From assembly GCF_014905175.1 (NCBI RefSeq), contig NC_057792.1:9713101-9777100 (forward strand): a DNA stretch of 64,000 bases, given 5' to 3'. Under the pieces are notes generated by a model that was not told the DNA's origin, made no database searches, and was given only the letters and a program-made list of their open reading frames with translations. The stretch is from Aphidius gifuensis. Lineage: Eukaryota > Arthropoda > Insecta > Hymenoptera > Braconidae. The position numbers were made by a program, and so were the translations under genes. This document shows positions 1 through 12,690 of the stretch, one piece after another; position 1 is the first letter of the stretch; every line of letters begins with the position of its first letter.

Positions 1-760
1 TCCACAAAAACGTTGTTAGACATATATTCCAATTAGTACTAGGTCAAAAATACCTTTATTTTTAAGTGAAGAAGATACTTACATGGGTAAAAAATGCTGG
101 AAATATGATAATTAATCGTAAATGCTTCTAAAGAATCAAGATATAACCTCGTAGATACGTGATCGAATTCATTTAAAATTACAAGATACTCAACCCTCTC
201 CGGGATTGAACTTGAACCAAGACATCAAACTTGAAAAAAGTATTTATCAAAAAGTCTTTCTAAGTAATCAAAGCTATGAATATTTCAAGAGTTGACCCTA
301 ACCAGAATTGAATCAGAAGTCTTCGTATGTGGGTGTGAATTTTCGATTCGTTCTGTCATGATAATGTTAATATTGGTAGCGTTTTATTAATCAAACATTT
401 TAAAATTGTTTCGAATATTTTTTTATCCTCATTCGAATTTTTGTTCAGAAGAAAATGATGGCAGGCCAACATCATGTTTAAAGATTTTTAATGAACTCAG
501 TATTATATATTAAGTGTAATACATTGACACATAATCAATTACGGCTCCACCGAAACCCAACGGAATACATATATAATATACATATATTGATAAATGTGTA
601 CTCATTACTGTGTACACTGTACTTCGAGTACTATAGGTACTCAAACACGTTGTTAGACAAATACTCCAATTGGTATTGAGTCAAAAATACCCTTATTTTT
701 TAGTAAAAAAGATATTTACGTAACTAGAAAATCAAATGAATATCATGATTAAGATACGTT
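1..760. repeat. Dispersed direct repeat, two copies about 640 bp apart
   Basis: The first ~110 bases recur at about 640-755 with scattered changes. Both copies contain 'acgttgttagaca', 'ccaatt.gta.t..gtcaaaaatac' and a T-rich segment. The material between is AT-rich and shows no coding frame. This looks like two copies of an old repeat, the first cut by the window edge. Confidence 0.6.
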
Positions 761-1012
761 GTCAAGTCTATGTTATATTTCTAACAACGCGTTTGGGGAC
801 CTACATTAGACAAAAGTTTGAACAAACTATGGATAATTACCGTAACGAAGTAGAAAAATGGCGGAGAAAAGTTTTTAGTCATCAATAATCCAATCGACAG
901 CAAAATTTATTTCGTTACAAAATATTCACAAAATATTCACAAAAGAAAAAAAAAATCAGTCCTGTAATGCAACAGAGTAATGATAATATTTATAATCAAT
1001 ATATACATTAGA
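761..1012. other. AT-rich spacer, nothing recognised
   Basis: No open frame of note and no repeat ends. It precedes the left inverted repeat of the large element at 1013. Confidence 0.5.
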
Positions 1013-1305
1013 CCTGTTCGAAAATAAAAATATATTTTTTTTTTTGGCTCCTAAGGTCCCAGAAGTTGCGTACCGACCTCAGAAACTTGGGAAAAAATTT
1101 TTGTCGTTTTACGATTTTTTTTGAGACAACGAATTGATTATTAATTTTTCTATTTGATTAACATGGGATATGGCTGAATATTCACGCGGATTGATGTGGT
1201 AATTTTTAAGGTACAAACTCGATCAAGAACGCGTTTTGAAGTTCGAATAACGCTCTACAAGATTTTGTATATCGTTTTTTTTTTTTTAGCGTTTTTTTAT
1301 CATTT
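1013..1305 (+). repeat. Left long terminal inverted repeat
   Basis: Begins 'acctgttcgaaaataaaaat' and continues through 'gttgcgtaccgacctcagaa', 'acaacgaattgattattaat' and 'gatatggctgaatattcacg' to a T-rich stretch. Each of these is found in reverse complement at 9825-10108. Confidence 0.75.
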
Positions 1306-3922
1306 GTTGGATATATTGCCCGTTAAGGGATTTATATCTAGTAATAAGTTTAGGATAGTCAAATTAAATACTTAACACAATACTATTTTTTTGTTTGTTA
1401 TCTTTTAATTTCAATAATTGTTGTTTAGATTATTATTTTAATTTTATATTATTTAATTTATTGTTCAATCAATTAATTGAATTGTTTATTCAATGACTTG
1501 AATAATATTTATTTTATTTACATAGCTCTTGATTAATTGTTTAAAAATTTATAAATTATTGCTAATTTATGAATTTAAATTTGTATTATTTTATTATTGA
1601 AACTATTAATTGAACACTTTTGATTGTTATTATCAATAACAATGGTAATTTATTGTGACTGCAATTATCAGAGATAATTTTCAGTCGATAATTATAAAAA
1701 TGATTATGGTATTTTAAGTTATATTATTTAAATTTTGATCATCTCAAACGGATATGTATAATAATTAATTGATTCGATTTTTATGGTATTGCACAATTAT
1801 TCTAATCAGTAAAAAACAATTCAGTGACTTGCAGTTTGATGAGTCCTTGGACCTGGATGGCTGCAGTTCAGCGTCAGCACGTAGGCGAGTTTTTACTCGG
1901 CTTGTGTTGGGCGCCTTTGTTGCTCGTGTATATGTATATACGTATATTACGTATATATGTATGACAATCGGTCATTCTGATGACACTTTTTTTTTATATT
2001 TTCAAACGCTGTGTAATTATGATTCAAATAATTGTTTCAAAGAATTTTTTTTTTTGATTGATATTTTTAAAGATATTCAACATTAAGTACGGATCGGTCA
2101 GTTTAATGACATCGAAAATATGAGAAACGTTGACTTTGGTGACTTATATATATGATATATATAGTCACCAAAGTGACCTAATCATGAAATTTTTTTGTAT
2201 ATATGCATATATAGAAGTCATCAAAGTTAACGCTTAATATATTTTTTATATATAATTATATTCATGAACGGCTACTGAAATAACCGCTTAGTAGTGTGCA
2301 TACAAAAAAATACTCAGCAAAACGGTTAATGCTTAATATTCCACTAATACAAGAAATTATTAACGACTCGAAAATCAAAGAATTAAATGGGAAAATAGAA
2401 AAAATAGTAAAAACCAGGTACCCAAGTTGACTCCGTAATTTCTTTTAAATTCGCCCTAAAAATACAGGATTATCAATGTATATTTAATACTGTGACTCTC
2501 AATTGCTTTTGACTATTCCGTTTCTTCAAGAAACCCTCACGTCGAACTCAAAATGTTTTCAGCATAACTTTTAGTAAATAAGTTTTGAGGAGACTTAAAA
2601 TACATAAACTTTTATTTAAGAACGTAGAGGCCACTAATACTAATTGTATTCAATTTTAGGAATTAAAACAGAAATTTTGGAAAGTTTAATTGGTAAAACG
2701 TATTTTTATCAGACTTTGATACAGTGTAAAAGTGTAAAAAAAATATATTGCATAAGTCAAGAAGACTGTCAGAAATTGCTCATCGTTATCGTAGTAAAGT
2801 GCTATAATCTTGATAAAAAGTCTGTTTTTAGTACAAACTTATGTAACTATTATAACGATGTTAAAAAAAGTTTAAGATTTAGCTGAAAGAACTTATAATA
2901 GTTACAAACTTTGAGTAATTTCAGAAGGAAGTCGTTCATCTTCCACAATCAATACGAAAAATTGTAAGAATTTGTATAGTAAAACAGAGCTATCGTTTTG
3001 ATTCTTCGAATGACTAAATATTAATGCCTATTAGACAGGAGATTCCTGGTCAGGTCGACACAATCAAAACATTACTTGATCTATTGTTGGATGAAACACC
3101 CATCAAATTTCATCAAATCTGACCAAAGAATAACCAAAACGAGTTTTCGTATATTTTTCGAGAATCGGTCATTTCGATGACACCGGTCACTGAAATACTC
3201 GATTCCTAGTAAAGTTGCCTGTTTTTTTCTATTTTTAGGCATCGTAAGTGATACTCTTCAATCGATCATTATTGATAATTCAACGACACTTAAAGCTTTC
3301 ATCGACATATTGTTGTAAAATCTATGTTTCTTATATAATTTACAATCGAAAATTCCTTATAACAAACATGCATCATTGTCGACCAATCGGTCAGTTCGAT
3401 GTCACGGGTCATCAAAATTCACGATTCATCGGTACTGTTAAGAAAATGAACAAGTTGTTGAAAACAAGGTTTGAATTTATGATTTAATTTTTCTACTCGA
3501 TCAGGCTTTGATACAGAAGTATAAACATATTAGATTGCATTTAGTTAAAAAGGTTGTTAAAATTTGCTCAATTTTTTTTAAGTAAGGTCCTTGACTTTTG
3601 ATGAATAGTTTGTTTTTAGTTCGAACTTGTGTGTGTATGTTAAAAAAGTTTGAGATGAGAAAAGCTTGCAATAAATACGACCTCTTTCTAGAACGAATTA
3701 GTTACTATTTTTAATAGGAGTCACTTATCTCTTATAATCAGTTGTGGAAAATAAGAAACAAAGTGATGACATTCTTCAAGATGTTTTTAGATCCTTCAGG
3801 ATCGATCGTTAGTATCGATCATCGAAATATTCCCCGTAAGTATATAATCGGATAGCAACAATGAATTACTAAAATTGACATATTCTTCTATATTCATTAT
3901 TCTTTTTTTTTTTTTGTTTTTC
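1306..3922. other. AT-rich stretch without a recognisable gene
   Basis: Several short frames occur but none has coding character. The phrase 'atcggtca' followed by 'gatgacac' or 'gatgtcac' recurs around 1968, 3165 and 3385, suggesting old dispersed repeat pieces. A nested hairpin lies at 2124-2234. Confidence 0.45.
2124..2234. repeat. Nested inverted repeat (hairpin)
   Basis: The interval 2133-2174 is an almost perfect 42-bp palindrome: 'actttggtgact' pairs with 'agtcaccaaagt' across an AT-repeat centre. A wider, less perfect arm (2124-2150) pairs with 2206-2234 ('gaagtcatcaaagttaacgc'). It may be a small foldback remnant. Confidence 0.7.
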
Positions 3923-4234
3923 TTAAGGCGACATGAAACGCGATTCTGCCTTATCTCGGGGTGCCGTGCGCTCCATCTATAGGTCCCCAGTGGTATCACT
4001 GGAGCCCTATACTTCGATCGGAAAGACGAGTCAAGAGACTACTTAAGAGACAACTTAAGATCTAATGAAAGAGATTTCTCTCTTTATTTTTATTGTAAAC
4101 AAACATTACTGTTTACAACGAATTATCAAAATTATTAACAACAATATAATAATAAAGCATATGAATTTTGTTTATATGCGACAAGTGTCTATTAATTAAT
4201 ATTATTAATTAATTAAAATAATTATTAATATTAT

Positions 4235-4720
4235 TATATCAATATATTGAATCATTGATTCTTTTTCGAATCCAAAATTTGCAAGACACTAAATTCTGTG
4301 TTTTCCACAGTTATTATTGATTACCAATAATTATATTGAGCCATTGATTCTTATTCGAATCTTAAATTTACAAGATACTAAATTCTGTGTTTTCCACAGT
4401 AATTTTTTCTCAATAATAATTATATTGAGTCATTGATTCTTTTCCGAATCTCAAATATAACAACATGTCTAATTCTGTGTTTACCACAGTTATTATTTAT
4501 CAATAATAATTATATCAATAATTTAATTGAATGATTCTTTTTCGAATCTCAAATACTACGACATGCATAATTCTGTGTTTACCACAGTTATTATTTATCC
4601 ATAATAATTATATCAATAATTTAATTGAATGATTCTTTTCCGAATCTCAAATACTACGACATGCATAATTCTGTGTTAACCACAGTTATTATTTATCAAT
4701 AATAATTATAAAAATAATAA
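4235..4720 (+). repeat. Tandem array, ~90-98 bp unit, about 5 copies
   Basis: Each unit carries 'attctgtgttt.ccacag' and 'gattctt.t.cgaatc'. The 'ttctgtg' word falls near 4294, 4383, 4473, 4571 and 4669. Later units are longer and closer to each other than the first two. It lies inside the TTAA-flanked element. Confidence 0.8.
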
Positions 4721-5839
4721 TGTCAATCTATCAACCCATAGACTGACGTTATTTTAAATTATTTTTCTTTACAAACCCCTTATACTTCTAATGAATGAAT
4801 TGATGTTTTTTCATGTAACTTAGTTTCTAATCGTTTGATATGATGTATACATGAATTTTCAGTTATATTCTCAATATTATACAATTATTATTATACTAAA
4901 ATTACCATTAGCTTTTAATATTGATAATTCATCATCCACAACTGTTGATTGAACCAAAACAACCATGATATATGTAAAATAATGATGTTAACACTCAATA
5001 TTTATGTCCAACTGAACCAATCACCAACTAATCTATCCAATACCTTTTGTTCCAATGGATAAATGAATTTTTTCTTATAAATTGTTATAATAAATATGTT
5101 TTCCAAATTGATCAATACAATCTGACAACTGATATTTTTCCACAACATAACCTATAACATATCAAGTATTTTTTGTTAATTTTTTGTATTAACTGATGAC
5201 ATTACTGATCCATTTATACAATTATTTAACTTATCTATTTATGTAATTTATTTGATTTATTAATATTTTAATGTTGTATATATGCTGTTGTTGATGTACT
5301 GATAATTGAATAACAACATCTTGACACCAAATACAATGACACAATAATAATGACACTTCAGATTGATTTGATTGTTCCATCAGGTTGATGTTTCAAATAT
5401 ATACTCCAATGACGCTTTTATTATTAATTAGTTTTTAATTTATATCAAATAAATATTGCTTTTAATTGTTTTATTATATTGGAGAAGTATGAACATGTAT
5501 CTCGGCTTGGTGCAGCGTTGTGTCGGTTGTGTCAGTTGGACGGCCATCTTGACAGGTTAAAAAGAGACAAAAAGCACAATTACTCAATCACGCATGCGCG
5601 AAAAAATAAAACTCATTGTGGTAATTTCTTATTTTTATTCAACTCTTTTTTTTTATAATTCGAGAATTTTTTTAAACGTCATTTAAAAAAAAACTGAACA
5701 ATTGACACAAGTTTTCCTGTAAAGTCTGTCTGTCCTGTATACTTTCCCATACAATAAATACTATATTAATTTTTTTTATATAAAATAAATGGGCTTTGCC
5801 GGTAAAAAAGGGTAACTTGTGTTGACAATCTATTATAAT

Positions 5840-6560
5840 TATAATTATTAAAAAGTTTTTGAATTTCGAAAAAAAAAGAGTTGGGTGCAGTAGATAATAT
5901 TAAAATACACTTACAGTTGAATTTTCAGAATTATTTGACAAGTGGTTTTTAAAAAAAGTTGTTTCAAAAACTTCAAAAAATTACTGACTTGAAAAAAAAT
6001 TTTTGAATTTTGAAAAAAAAAGAGTTGGGTGCAGTAGATAATATTAAAATACACCTACAGCTGAATTTTCAGAATTATTTGACACGTAGTTTTTGAAAAA
6101 AGTAGTTTCAAAAATTTCAAAAAATTACTGACTTGAAAAAAAATTTTTGAATTTTGAAAAAAAAAGAAATGGGTGCAGTAGATAATATTAAAATACACCT
6201 ACAGCTGAATTTTCAGAATTATTTGACACGTAGTTTTTGAAAAAAGTTGTTTCAAAAATTTCAAAAAATTACCAACTTGAAAAAAAATTTTCGAATTTTG
6301 AAAAAAAAAGAGTTGGGTGCAGTAGATAATATTAAAATACACCTACAGCTAAATTTTTAGAATTATTTGACACGTAGTTTTTGAAAAAAGTTGTTTCGAA
6401 ATTTTTTTCAAAATTATCGACTTGAAAAAAAATTTTTGAATTTAAAAAAAAAAAGAGTTGAGTGCAGTAGATAATACCTAAATAAACTTATAGCTAAATT
6501 TTCAGAATTATTTGACACGTAGTTTTTGAAAAAAGTTGTTTCGAAAATTTTCAAGGTGGT
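5840..6560 (+). repeat. Tandem array, ~144-bp unit, about 5 copies
   Basis: The word 'gggtgcagtagataat' recurs near 5883, 6027, 6170, 6315 and 6460 (last copy 'gagtgcag'). Each is followed by 'ttcagaattatttgaca' and an A-rich block. Period and sharp boundaries are satellite-like. The array runs up to the right TIR of the 2.66-kb element. Confidence 0.85.
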
Positions 6561-6590
6561 AAGGCAGAATCGGGTTTCATGTCGCCTTAA

Positions 6591-8239
6591 ACATTGTGGT
6601 TACATTTTGTGTATTATATAAAATTATTGTTTACAAGTTCAAGAGACGCTCTATAATATAAAATTTTAGTAATAATATTTTAGGTTATGTTTTTTGTAAA
6701 TATGAAAACTGAAGAGGCCACTTACCACGCGTTATGGATTATAAAAATTTTTATTCGTAAACAAACGCAAATAACACTGAGATACAATAGATACTGATTA
6801 AAGTATGTTATCACTTGACTTGTAATAATATTGATTAAAATTATAATAATATGCTTTTCACGTATGCGAAAAAATGCAAGCGTATAATAAAATATATATA
6901 CATATACACATAATTTTTATGGCTGTTATTAACAACCGTTAGCCCTTTTGACTTCTCCTCCTGCAGTTATATTCAACCACTCAAGTGCCCATTCATCCCA
7001 CGCAACAAATCTTCGCCGTGAGACAAGGACATGTTTATACTTGTTTTGGAAAATAAAAAAAAACACTGATGTCACGTTACCTTTGTTATATTCATAAAAA
7101 AAAACAGACTGTGCATATTGTAGTTTGTGATAAAAAAAAAAAATAATAATTGAAAACAGGAAATATATAATGTCAGTATTTTGTTAATTAAAAATTAATA
7201 AACAAATCATAACTGAATTAAAATTACATCAAAAAGTGAAAAAATATATATCTATATACAATCATACAACAAGTATATATATGGGGCATTCCATGTCAAC
7301 TCACAGGGTTTTTTCCCTCACCCTCTCAGATTCGAAAACAAATATTTTTTTTGAGTTAGTCATCGACTCAGATGTACCTCTGATTTTTTTTTTATTTTTA
7401 CCATCATTAACCGCCGAGCCAGAATCAAAAAATGCCTCCTTCACAAGAGTAAACTACGATTTCGACATTTTTTAAAATTCTGATTTTTTAACTGCAGATA
7501 GTAGAGCACAAGCTTAGCTCAATTTCCAAATTTCATCATGGGATAACGATGGGTTCATTATAAAAAATTTTTTTTTCCATGTGAAAATTACTAAAATCAG
7601 GCAACACGTTTTTTTTTTTTGTTTCTTATAGGAAATTACCTCACGATTACGGGAAAAATACGAAAAAAATTCCCACGCATGCGCAAAGTGGTTAAAAATC
7701 AAGTTGAATTATCGAAAAAACGGCTATTTATCGGTTATATATCGTACAGCCATGAAAATAACGATTAATTCTAAAATTCAATAATGGCGATCGGTAAAAC
7801 TCGTCAAGGATAAAAAAATGTCTTAATAAAAATTTAACATCTCGAATAAATATTGATTGTTTAGCTATAATTACAGCTATAGTAAAACATCTAACAGCTA
7901 AGTAAATCGTATGCATGTTTTGAAAAAATATCGATAAGTCGAAAACTATTCGAGATATCGAATTTTTTATTAGGACTTTTTTTTCTCTCTACCTGAGTTA
8001 TTAATAAAGAATTATGGAGAATCATTCATTTTTTGCTTGATTAATCGATTTATCTGTTTATTTATTTATTTATTTCTTTATTTATTTATCTATGTGTTAA
8101 TTCATCGATAGATCATTCAAATTTGTTATACTCTTTAAATTTTCAATTAATTGCCTTTAAATTCATTGAATCAAACTAAATCTATTCAATTTTACACACT
8201 TGTTTTTTTTACTATTATCTTTAACTATATCAAACTTTG
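6591..8239. other. AT-rich stretch, repeat fragments only
   Basis: No convincing gene. At 7279 the phrase 'tggggcattcc.tgtcaact' followed by 'ccctcaccctctcagatt' closely resembles the right end of the foldback at 35560-35625 read in reverse complement. The two may share a repeat family. A (TTTA)n run sits at about 8050-8095. Confidence 0.5.
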
Positions 8240-9560
8240 TTTAATTTTCTAAGGCAAACTGAATAGAGCAGCAGTACACATTGAAAAATTATTAGGAAAA
8301 AAATTTGTTATATCTTTCCTGTCGACATTACATCAAAGAACTTATTCTAAATAGTGTGTTTGAAATATTTTGGAGTAATCAAACTGGTCCAAATGTAGCT
8401 TTTTTTTTAAATTTCAAAAAAAATTGCGGTCAGATTGATAAGCTAAAATATAATACTGGTATGGCAGACAAAATTGTAAAAAATATATTCTTTGAAGATA
8501 AAAATGAGCTTGTAAGTTTTATCAAGAACCACGTTGAGGTAAACGAAATTGAACATGTATTATGAGTGATTAATTGATCATATGAAATGTTAGGTCTATT
8601 GATTTAAAAAACATTCAGATGGTTTATGAAAAATTAACCGATTTTAATAAGAAGAAAATTATATCAATTTTCTTTTACTTGTATTACAAATATCTAACTC
8701 CAATATATTATTTAATTTTATCATTTATTCTAGACATATCAACTGAGAGGAGACTACAAGGAATTATAAGCATTGAGCTATTTTTGGGGGAAACACCACC
8801 AAAAGGAGTTCAACTCAAAAGCCCAGGGGCAATGCATCATGCCAGATTTCTGTCCAAAGCAATTTACTGCTTGAAAATATTTTGTTTCGTAAACAATTAA
8901 ATCTCGGAACAACTGATTTGAAAGCTCTTCGAGAAATTTGTATTTTTATTATTAAATTTTGTTTAAAGGCCTGGTTTAATGCACTTTTGGCTATAAACGC
9001 AGCAAATAATGACTCAACATTGCTTACAAGTTTAATTTAATATGAAAAAAGTAATCGAACTATTTCTGAAGCAGCAAGTTTGAAATTATCGAATCATATG
9101 TGGTATTGTTCTGAAGAACTGATTGAGTTGGTTTTATTTGATGAAACAGTAACATGTGATGTAAAGAAAAAATAGTCAAAGCAATGGGTGAACGAGATAA
9201 TTTTTCTTCATATAGCAAGCGCTTCATAATTGGAATAAAACCAAATAAAAACATTACTCGATAAAGATCTTATTCAAAAAGATCTTTAATGTTATTTGAG
9301 CAATACAATTTATCATATAATTTTATACACACTGATCCAAGTCACTGGCAAAACAATGATGAATATGAAATTGCTAAAAAAGTATTTATTGATTTAAAAG
9401 TAGTAAATGATATAACTGAACGAGGTGTTTCTCTTGTAGAAAATTTAAATCAATGCTTGACGCATGATGAAGAACAAATGCAGTATTTATTACTTAAGTT
9501 ATTCAGAATCATAGTAAAAAATTACCTTATTGTGATCAAAATATTATATCAGCTTTAGAT
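8240..9560 (+). pseudogene. Decayed repeat-borne ORF of the large TIR element (candidate transposase)
   Basis: Short open pieces in shifting plus-strand frames read as one degraded protein. In order they show 'NRAAVHIEKLLGKKF', 'CRHYIKELILNSVFEIFW', 'NQTGPNVAFFLNFKKNCG', then 'RGDYKEL' and 'SPGAMHHARFLSKAIY' near 8750-8870, 'SNHMWYCSEELIEL' near 9090, and 'ERGVSLVENLNQCLTHDEE' near 9420-9480. I recall similar blocks from abundant uncharacterised ORFs in insect and cnidarian repeats, but I cannot name the family. Stops and frame changes every 100-250 bases show it is dead. Its position inside the TIR pair makes a transposase origin plausible but unproven. Confidence 0.5.
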
Positions 9561-9824
9561 ATATCCGATGAATGGTGGTTTATCTAGAAATAATTTTTTT
9601 GTTCTTTTTTTTTTTTTTTTAATCGAATTGAAATATATGATTTATATTGTTGATACAAATATTCTTTGAAAAAATTTCATAACATATAGTTCTTGTTACT
9701 TATTTATAATATACCTGTAAAAATACTATACCTTTCAGAAACAAAATAATAAATTTAATGTTTTTCTATTGAATAATTAGATATTTTCATTATTTTTTAA
9801 TAAATTGAATTTAAATGATAAAAA

Positions 9825-10108
9825 AACGCTCAAAAAAAAAATGATATACAAAATCTTGTAAAGCATTAAACGAACTTCAAAAAACGTCCTTGATCAAATT
9901 TGTACCTTAAAAATTGGTGACACTACATCAATCTGCGTGAATATTCAGCCATATCCCATGTTAATCAAATGGAAAAATTAATAATCGATTCGTTGTCTCA
10001 AAAAAAATCGTAAAAAGACAAAAATTTTTTTCCAAGTTTCTGAGGTCGGTACGCAACTTTTGAGACCTTAGGAGCAAAAAAAAAAAATATTTTTATTTTT
10101 GAACAGGT
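9825..10108 (-). repeat. Right long terminal inverted repeat
   Basis: Reverse complement of 1013-1305 with scattered substitutions and a small insertion near 9915. It ends 'atttttgaacaggt' followed by TTAA. Confidence 0.75.
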
Positions 10109-10194
10109 TTAATATACATGTACTATATTATAGACATGTATGTATTATATTATACACATATAATACATATACAAAGTTATTTACACATGAGGAG

Positions 10195-10385
10195 AACCAC
10201 CCTCATAAGTTCGGGGGTTAATGAATAGAAAACTTTTTTTTTTTTTGACCCAAGGAACATCCGTACAAAATTTAAAGGAAGTCGGTCCCGGAGGAGTTTG
10301 AAGACAAACACCGTGACACGACATTTTTATATATTAGATCTTTAATAAAATAATAATAAATAATAATAATAAGAATAATAATTGT
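10195..10385 (+). mobile_element. Non-LTR retrotransposon 3' tail (LINE-like)
   Basis: The phrase 'gtacaaaatttaaaggaagt' followed by 'cggtcccggaggag' and 'gacaaacaccgtgacacgac' has the form of RTE/jockey-type 3' UTR ends. It leads into an AT-trinucleotide tail (10345-10385). No reverse transcriptase lies upstream, so this is a 5'-truncated copy. Confidence 0.45.
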
Positions 10386-10386
10386 T

Positions 10387-10510
10387 ACGTACCAGGCTAA
10401 TTAATTTGTATTATTTATGAAATAACAAAAAAAAAAAAAAGAATGTTAAACAACAATAATAATAGAATAATAATTTAGCAATAATACAAATTAATGAGCC
10501 GGATATTTAA
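10387..10510. repeat. Small hairpin element (~125 bp)
   Basis: 'taccaggctaattaatttgt' at the left pairs with 'acaaattaatgagccggata' at the right. The centre is A-rich. MITE- or foldback-like. Confidence 0.6.
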
Positions 10511-12120
10511 CGTATTTTTTTATGATCCTCTTGTTTTGTTATTCCCTACTGGGTAACGGGTTAGGAGGGAATGTGTGATTATGTAGATTCTACCTTGATG
10601 TTGTGGTTTATCCAAAATTTTATTGAAGAGAGCGTGTCAATCCCGATGGTCGCCTGATGATGTTGATAATTCAAGATAATCCAATTGGTAACACAAAACT
10701 TGCAGCACAGAAAAACAACACCCAGGAGATTCACAGTCAATGTTAGGATTTAGGAAGGGTAAAATTTGTAGGAATAATAAATTGTCACAGTAATTATTCA
10801 AGTTCCGATACACTGGTAATATTATTTATTTGTTATAAATTTTTTTAAAAGAATTGAAATTATTTTATTTATATTTTTATAGATTAAAATGATCAACAAT
10901 TTTTATTATAAATTTGTGAAATTCTATTAAGTATTTGATTCAAATAAAATTAGAATGATTTTAAATTTAATTAGATGTTGGCCGAATAAAAGTTATCACG
11001 AGAGTGACGCTTCTTGAAAATTAAAATTAAAATATTCCCATAAAATTATATCTTAAAGTAGGGATGAAAAAGTGGTGCCATATTTGAACCAATCATATTA
11101 AATGGTTCTTATAGTAGTCAGCATTATTCCATTTGTTTAAACATTTAAAAAATAATAGTTTAATAATTTCAACGGATGTAGTATCTCGCGTTGCAAAGGT
11201 GTCTTTGAAAACTGCTTACAAAATAATTTTACAAAATCAAAATATTATATTGTGTGAAAAAGGTAAAATGCTTATTTTATTCAAAATGAATAAAAATAAT
11301 TAAAAATAAAAAAGAAAAATTTTATAGCTTGCTCGGCATATTACATGCGTTGAATCTATTAGATTATTATTTATGATTGATTTTTAATTCTAAATTATAC
11401 CAAGACGTAACATAATAATAATAATAATAAATAAAAAAATAATAATAAACAATAAAATAATAGTGGTAGTTTTTGAGGTAGTTGATGGGTATTCGCGTAT
11501 GGGCCCGCGTTTGATTAGCTTGTAGGTGCTCGAAGAGGAAGCAGAAGCAAACGGCCTAGATGGGACGGCGGCAGGTTGAAAAAACGTCTCTAAACTGGTT
11601 TGTTCCAAGTTAGTATTCATTTAACAGTACGCTGCCGATAGTTTTCGCCGTGCATTTCAGAAAATCGGTTACAAAATGGCTACTAACGTAGGGCCTGCTG
11701 TGAATAGATAGAGGATACTTAGCGAAGAAGCAATAGATTAAAATCATAGCTGGATGGTTACGTTGTTCTATGAAACTAGTGATTGAAGACAATGGTTACT
11801 GCTGGGGACTTATCAAAAGATAACTTCTGTTTCAACGAAATTGAAATTTGTAATTTTTTAAACTTTCTCCAGCAAAAAAAGAATAGCATATAGATTATAG
11901 ATATTCTAATAGATGGCATTATAAGTGAAGACCCATGGGTATAGTCAATCTATAGAACTATTTTCTGATTGGCCGACGCCAAAAGGGGTTTGTATTGGTT
12001 TTCATTTGTGATGAGCCTGCACTCCTTATAAGTCAGATGAAACGAGTGGAAAAATTAGCGCAAAAGCCATTATTCATTCTGTAATAGTAGGAAGGGAGTA
12101 AAAAAACGATAATTTTGACC
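10511..12120. other. AT-rich stretch; one weak minus-strand frame
   Basis: No recognisable gene. A 76-codon minus frame at 11390-11620 has a Ser/Thr/Pro-rich start ('TSLETFFQPAAVPSRPF') but ends in a translated AT repeat, and it has no similarity I recognise. The GC content is higher at 11460-11700 than around it. Confidence 0.4.
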
Positions 12121-12157
12121 TATATAAACAGCTGTCTGGGCCAGAGCAGCTCATACT
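12121..12157 (+). promoter_or_regulatory. TATA-plus-initiator-like promoter
   Basis: 'tatataaa' at 12121-12128 is followed 30 bases later by 'tcatac' (12151), a spacing typical of insect RNA polymerase II core promoters. No ORF follows directly. It may be the promoter of an old LTR or an untranslated transcript. Confidence 0.35.
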
Positions 12158-12619
12158 GATTTTGCTCTCGTAAGACTTGGACCTTTTTGGATATATTCTA
12201 GGGAGCGGACACCTCTGCTCCGGCATAGGCAATTAGACCTCCAGCCCATTTTTCCATCCCCTACTTTTTCGTTTGAGCCCCTATTACACCCGATCTTCCA
12301 GCCTCTCAGCGCTAGACCTCTACCCGTGAAGGAGAAAACAACATGGCCAAGCTTTGGGCCAAGCCTGGCAAAATGTTGCCAAGTCTTGGCTGCCAGTCTT
12401 GGTCAGTGCTTGCACCAGGCTTGGGGATTGACACTAATTTAAGCTTGGCTACCAATACTGGGCCAAGCATTGGCTGCCAATACTCGGCCAAGACTTTCAA
12501 AAATTTAATAATTTTATAAAAAAAAAATTTTTTTAATTGTTTAAACAATTTAATTTTTTTATTTATAAAATTACTAATTTATTTGACTGAAAAAACTACA
12601 CCATAAATACTTGACATTA

Positions 12620-12690
12620 CCAGGTCTTGAACACGGGATCTTCTAGTTGAAACTCCAGAGCCTTACTTACTTAACTATAGCAGCAACAAT
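12620..12690 (-). repeat. tRNA-like (SINE-like) fragment
   Basis: Read on the minus strand, this contains an A-box-like 'tatagttaagtaagtaagg' and, about 40 bases on, 'gatcccgtgttcaagacctg', which resembles a degenerate B box and T arm. It is too divergent for a working tRNA. A tRNA-derived SINE head is the simplest reading. Confidence 0.4.

Larger units (their letters stand above)
3927..6586. mobile_element. 2.66-kb TTAA-flanked non-autonomous element
   Basis: The left end 'ggcgacatgaaacgcgattc' (followed by 'tgcctta') is matched inverted at the right end ('taaggcagaatcgggtttca' then 'tgtcgcc'). Both ends abut TTAA (3923-3926 and 6587-6590), giving a clean target duplication. There is no transposase frame; the interior is made of two tandem arrays plus AT-rich DNA. 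TTAA duplications are typical of piggyBac and Kolobok; the G-rich terminus argues mildly against piggyBac. Confidence 0.75.
1013..10108. mobile_element. ~9.1-kb TIR-bounded DNA transposon relic with nested insertions
   Basis: A ~290-bp segment at 1013-1305 returns inverted at about 9825-10108 with roughly 90% identity by eye. Both outer ends read 'acctgttc.aaaataaaaat'. The left flank is TTAG and the right flank TTAA, compatible with a TTAA target duplication with one change (Kolobok or piggyBac type). The interior holds a decayed multi-frame ORF (8240-9560) that could be the former transposase, a nested 2.66-kb element (3927-6586) and AT-rich filler. Superfamily is not established; the two repeats could also be two independent insertions. 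Confidence 0.55.

Noticed and set aside
1769..2086. 105-aa plus-strand ORF
   Set aside because: Mixed AT-repeat translation without motif, splice context or promoter.
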